DNA of 64,000 nucleotides from Tenodera sinensis. Taxonomy: Eukaryota > Arthropoda > Insecta > Mantodea > Mantidae. Below are positions 62,194 through 64,000 of this stretch, one piece after another. A model generated the notes under the pieces. It saw nothing but the letters and a program-made list of their open reading frames with translations, ran no database searches and was not told the DNA's origin. Every line of letters starts with the position of its first letter. Position 1 is the stretch's first letter. Location of the stretch: contig CM060967.1 in the NCBI GenBank assembly GCA_030765045.1, positions 120,975,434 to 121,039,433 of the forward strand, written 5' to 3'. The position numbers and the translations under genes were made by a program.

Positions 62194-62702
62194 AACGAGA
62201 AATACATCACATGCATTATCTTTATTTAAGGCATTGTTTAAACATGTTTCTTAAACGCCGTTAATGCTAACACAAAAATGCAATGTTGTTTGTTTAATAT
62301 GTGCGGAAAAAGAATGTCCTGATTTTTGTGGATAGAATAAAATTGATTATTTAGCTTCTTTTTTGTTCCCCGCTGACATCAGAGGAACACACACAAAGTA
62401 AATAACTCTGGTGAAGCCATCGCTGGATCAGGTGGACCAGCCTTAACTAATTCATCAGAAAATTTTTCGTCTCTTTCCCCTACTCCCTCTCGTCCATCGG
62501 AAAACATTTGGAGCGGCTGCACAACTCCGAGATCATTTCCAACGTCTGATACCTTTGACATTTTCAGCGCCTGCAGCTACCTCGTACAAGCCATCTTACA
62601 CGTTTATATATCATTAGCTCAAACACCGTTAGAACTTAAAGAGTATTTAGGTTCGTTTTTTATGAACTTTCAATATTTAGCATGACGAATGAATCAAAAT
62701 CT
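62194..62702. other. Unassigned stretch
   Basis: A short minus-strand frame (62379-62561) has ordinary composition but no recognised motif. Confidence 0.35.
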
Positions 62703-62801
62703 TAATAATGACGATAATAATGATGATGATGATGATGATGCTGATGCTGATGTTAATGCTAATGCTAATGACAATGTTAATGATAATGCTAATGATAATG
62801 C

Positions 62802-62832
<31 letters not shown>

Positions 62833-63028
62833 TACGATAATAATAATAATAATAATAGTAATACTAATACTAATGGTAATACTGATAGTAATACTAATAA
62901 TACTAATAATAATACTAATAATGATAATGATGATAATGATGATGATAATGATAATGATAATAGTAATAATAATAGTAATATTAATAATAATACCAATAAT
63001 AATAATGATGATGATGATGATGATGAGT
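62703..63028. repeat. Degenerate (GAT/AAT)n microsatellite
   Basis: About 325 bases of GAT, AAT, GCT and ACT triplets, giving long Asn/Asp and Ile/Met frames that are not genes. Confidence 0.95.
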
Positions 63029-63034
63029 AGTCTC

Positions 63035-63160
63035 CCTGTGGGGTGTGGGAATAGCGTGTCTACCTCTTTATTCAGAAGGTGCCGAAATCGAATCTCGTTT
63101 AGGATGGGTTACATGGCCACTTCAGGAAACATCTCCGTAAAGTAGAATTCCACAACTATA
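63035..63160 (+). mobile_element. Decayed tRNA-derived SINE, possible
   Basis: GTGGGAATAGCGTGTCTACC, then GAAGGTGCCGAAATCGAATC, then TCGTTTAGGATGGGTTACAT. The second string resembles a B box (GAAATCGAATCTC) at the right distance from an A-box-like start. It directly follows a triplet microsatellite. Divergence makes this tentative. Confidence 0.35.
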
Positions 63161-63300
63161 ACCTTATCTGTAGAATGTGCTAAGAGAATGAAAATACTAC
63201 CTTACATATTCTTTGAGACAGATAGGTATTTGTGTAAAGGTCCTCAGGATAATTTCTGAAATATGTTGATTTATTCAAAAGAAAGGATAAAAAATCTGAA

Positions 63301-64000
63301 GTGTTGCGCTCACATGAGTTTCTCTACTCTTGTACTAACCATTCTTACAAACTCTTTTTCCTAATCTTCTTCGTGTTGGTTGAGATAAACATTTGTGGAA
63401 GTTATCTTATTGCTTATTTCCTTGTAGGTGCAAGGGGAGTATTAGAATACAGTAGGCTTTGTGCGATAGTCAAATCTTTTAAAGCTTTGAGATCCTGTTC
63501 CTTTTGCATGCTTAACATATATGTAATGAACAACGATGTTCCATTTCACGAAAGTTTTAAGTTTTCCAATACTGACACAAATAACAAGCAATATCTCCGA
63601 AATGGTTCACTCTACAGAAAGAAAAAAAATTATACATAAATCGTATGTTTTAGCGAGATCTACATTTTTTGTTTAGTAAGCTTTTGTCTATCTCTTACGC
63701 TTTACGAGTTATTCAAAAGCCATCCAAAGTAAACAGGACTACGTAGGTTATAGGCAGAAAATTCAAAATATACATTCCATTTGTCATACAAATATCTTAA
63801 GCATATGGCATTTTAATCAAAATCGTTAGACCCATGTTCAAGAAAATCAAAATTTTCGAAACTTTTTCCATGTAAAGAGTAGTTTAGGATGGAACTATTT
63901 TCTTCAAAATCTTTGTGTCGCTCGTACTAGCTTTGGTTTTTAACCGACCTTACGTTTTTGAGTTATGCTGCCCACAGACTGACAGACAGACACACACAGA
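63301..64000 (-). repeat. DR1 repeat copy, reversed, cut by the window edge
   Basis: Reading inward from 63301 on the plus strand gives the reverse of the DR1 end (CTCACATGAGTTTCTCTACT), then CTTACAAACTC, TATTGCTTATTTCCTTGTAG and CTTTGTGCGATAGTCAAATC. It continues to TTAACCGACCTTACGTTTTT and GAGTTATGCTGCCCACAGAC at the right edge. The 112-codon plus-strand frame at 63301-63639 lies wholly in this repeat. The hairpin end lies beyond the window. Confidence 0.8.

Overview
The window looks like non-coding, repeat-rich DNA from a large insect genome. The direct evidence is AT-rich sequence, long microsatellites, tRNA-derived SINEs, several non-LTR retrotransposons, Tc1/mariner, hAT and Helitron remnants, many short inverted-repeat elements, and spliced minus-strand exons separated by introns of 3.7 and about 13.6 kb. 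No bacterial operon, ribosome binding site, CRISPR array, rRNA or intact tRNA gene was seen. The repeat mix suggests a polyneopteran such as a cockroach or termite, but that placement is only an inference.

The one host gene I recognise is on the minus strand. Exons at 5859-5990 and 2100-2178 join in frame and encode most of a PDZ domain with the signature of the third PDZ of whirlin (Drosophila Dyschronic, dysc). A likely upstream coding exon lies at 19601 to about 19818. The 3' end of the gene runs off the left edge or was not found. A CpG-rich, CCAAT-bearing island at 53.9-54.3 kb ends in a good minus-strand splice donor and could be a promoter with a first exon, either for this gene or for another.

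Mobile-element layout from left to right: a TTAA-flanked inverted-repeat element (158-869); a LINE 3' fragment (1.49-2.04 kb); SINE pieces (5.03, 5.5, 10.6, 18.7, 27.0, 59.2 and 63.0 kb); a Helitron 3' end with helicase remnant (8.58-9.17 kb); long fold-back elements (17.66-18.39 and 54.86-55.45 kb); an inverted pair with a hammerhead-like core (19.27-19.50 kb); TA-flanked MITEs (26.04, 41.36 and 48.35 kb); a jockey-like ORF1-only retroposon with target duplication and poly(A) (43.66-45.15 kb); a dead Tc1-like transposon (about 46.96-48.29 kb); a 5'-truncated jockey-like reverse transcriptase with an open frame (50.83-51.89 kb); and a deleted hAT element with an 8-bp target duplication (60.29-61.32 kb).

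The commonest repeat is an unclassified family of about 0.8 kb, here called DR1, with six copies: 7.4, 16.1, 22.0/23.6, 32.4, 58.4/59.6 and 63.3 kb. It has a hairpin at one end and a matching inverted motif at the other. Two copies are split by later insertions, which gives a relative order of events. Large parts of the window (27.1-32.4, 33.2-38.3, 38.6-41.3 and 55.5-58.4 kb) hold nothing I can name.
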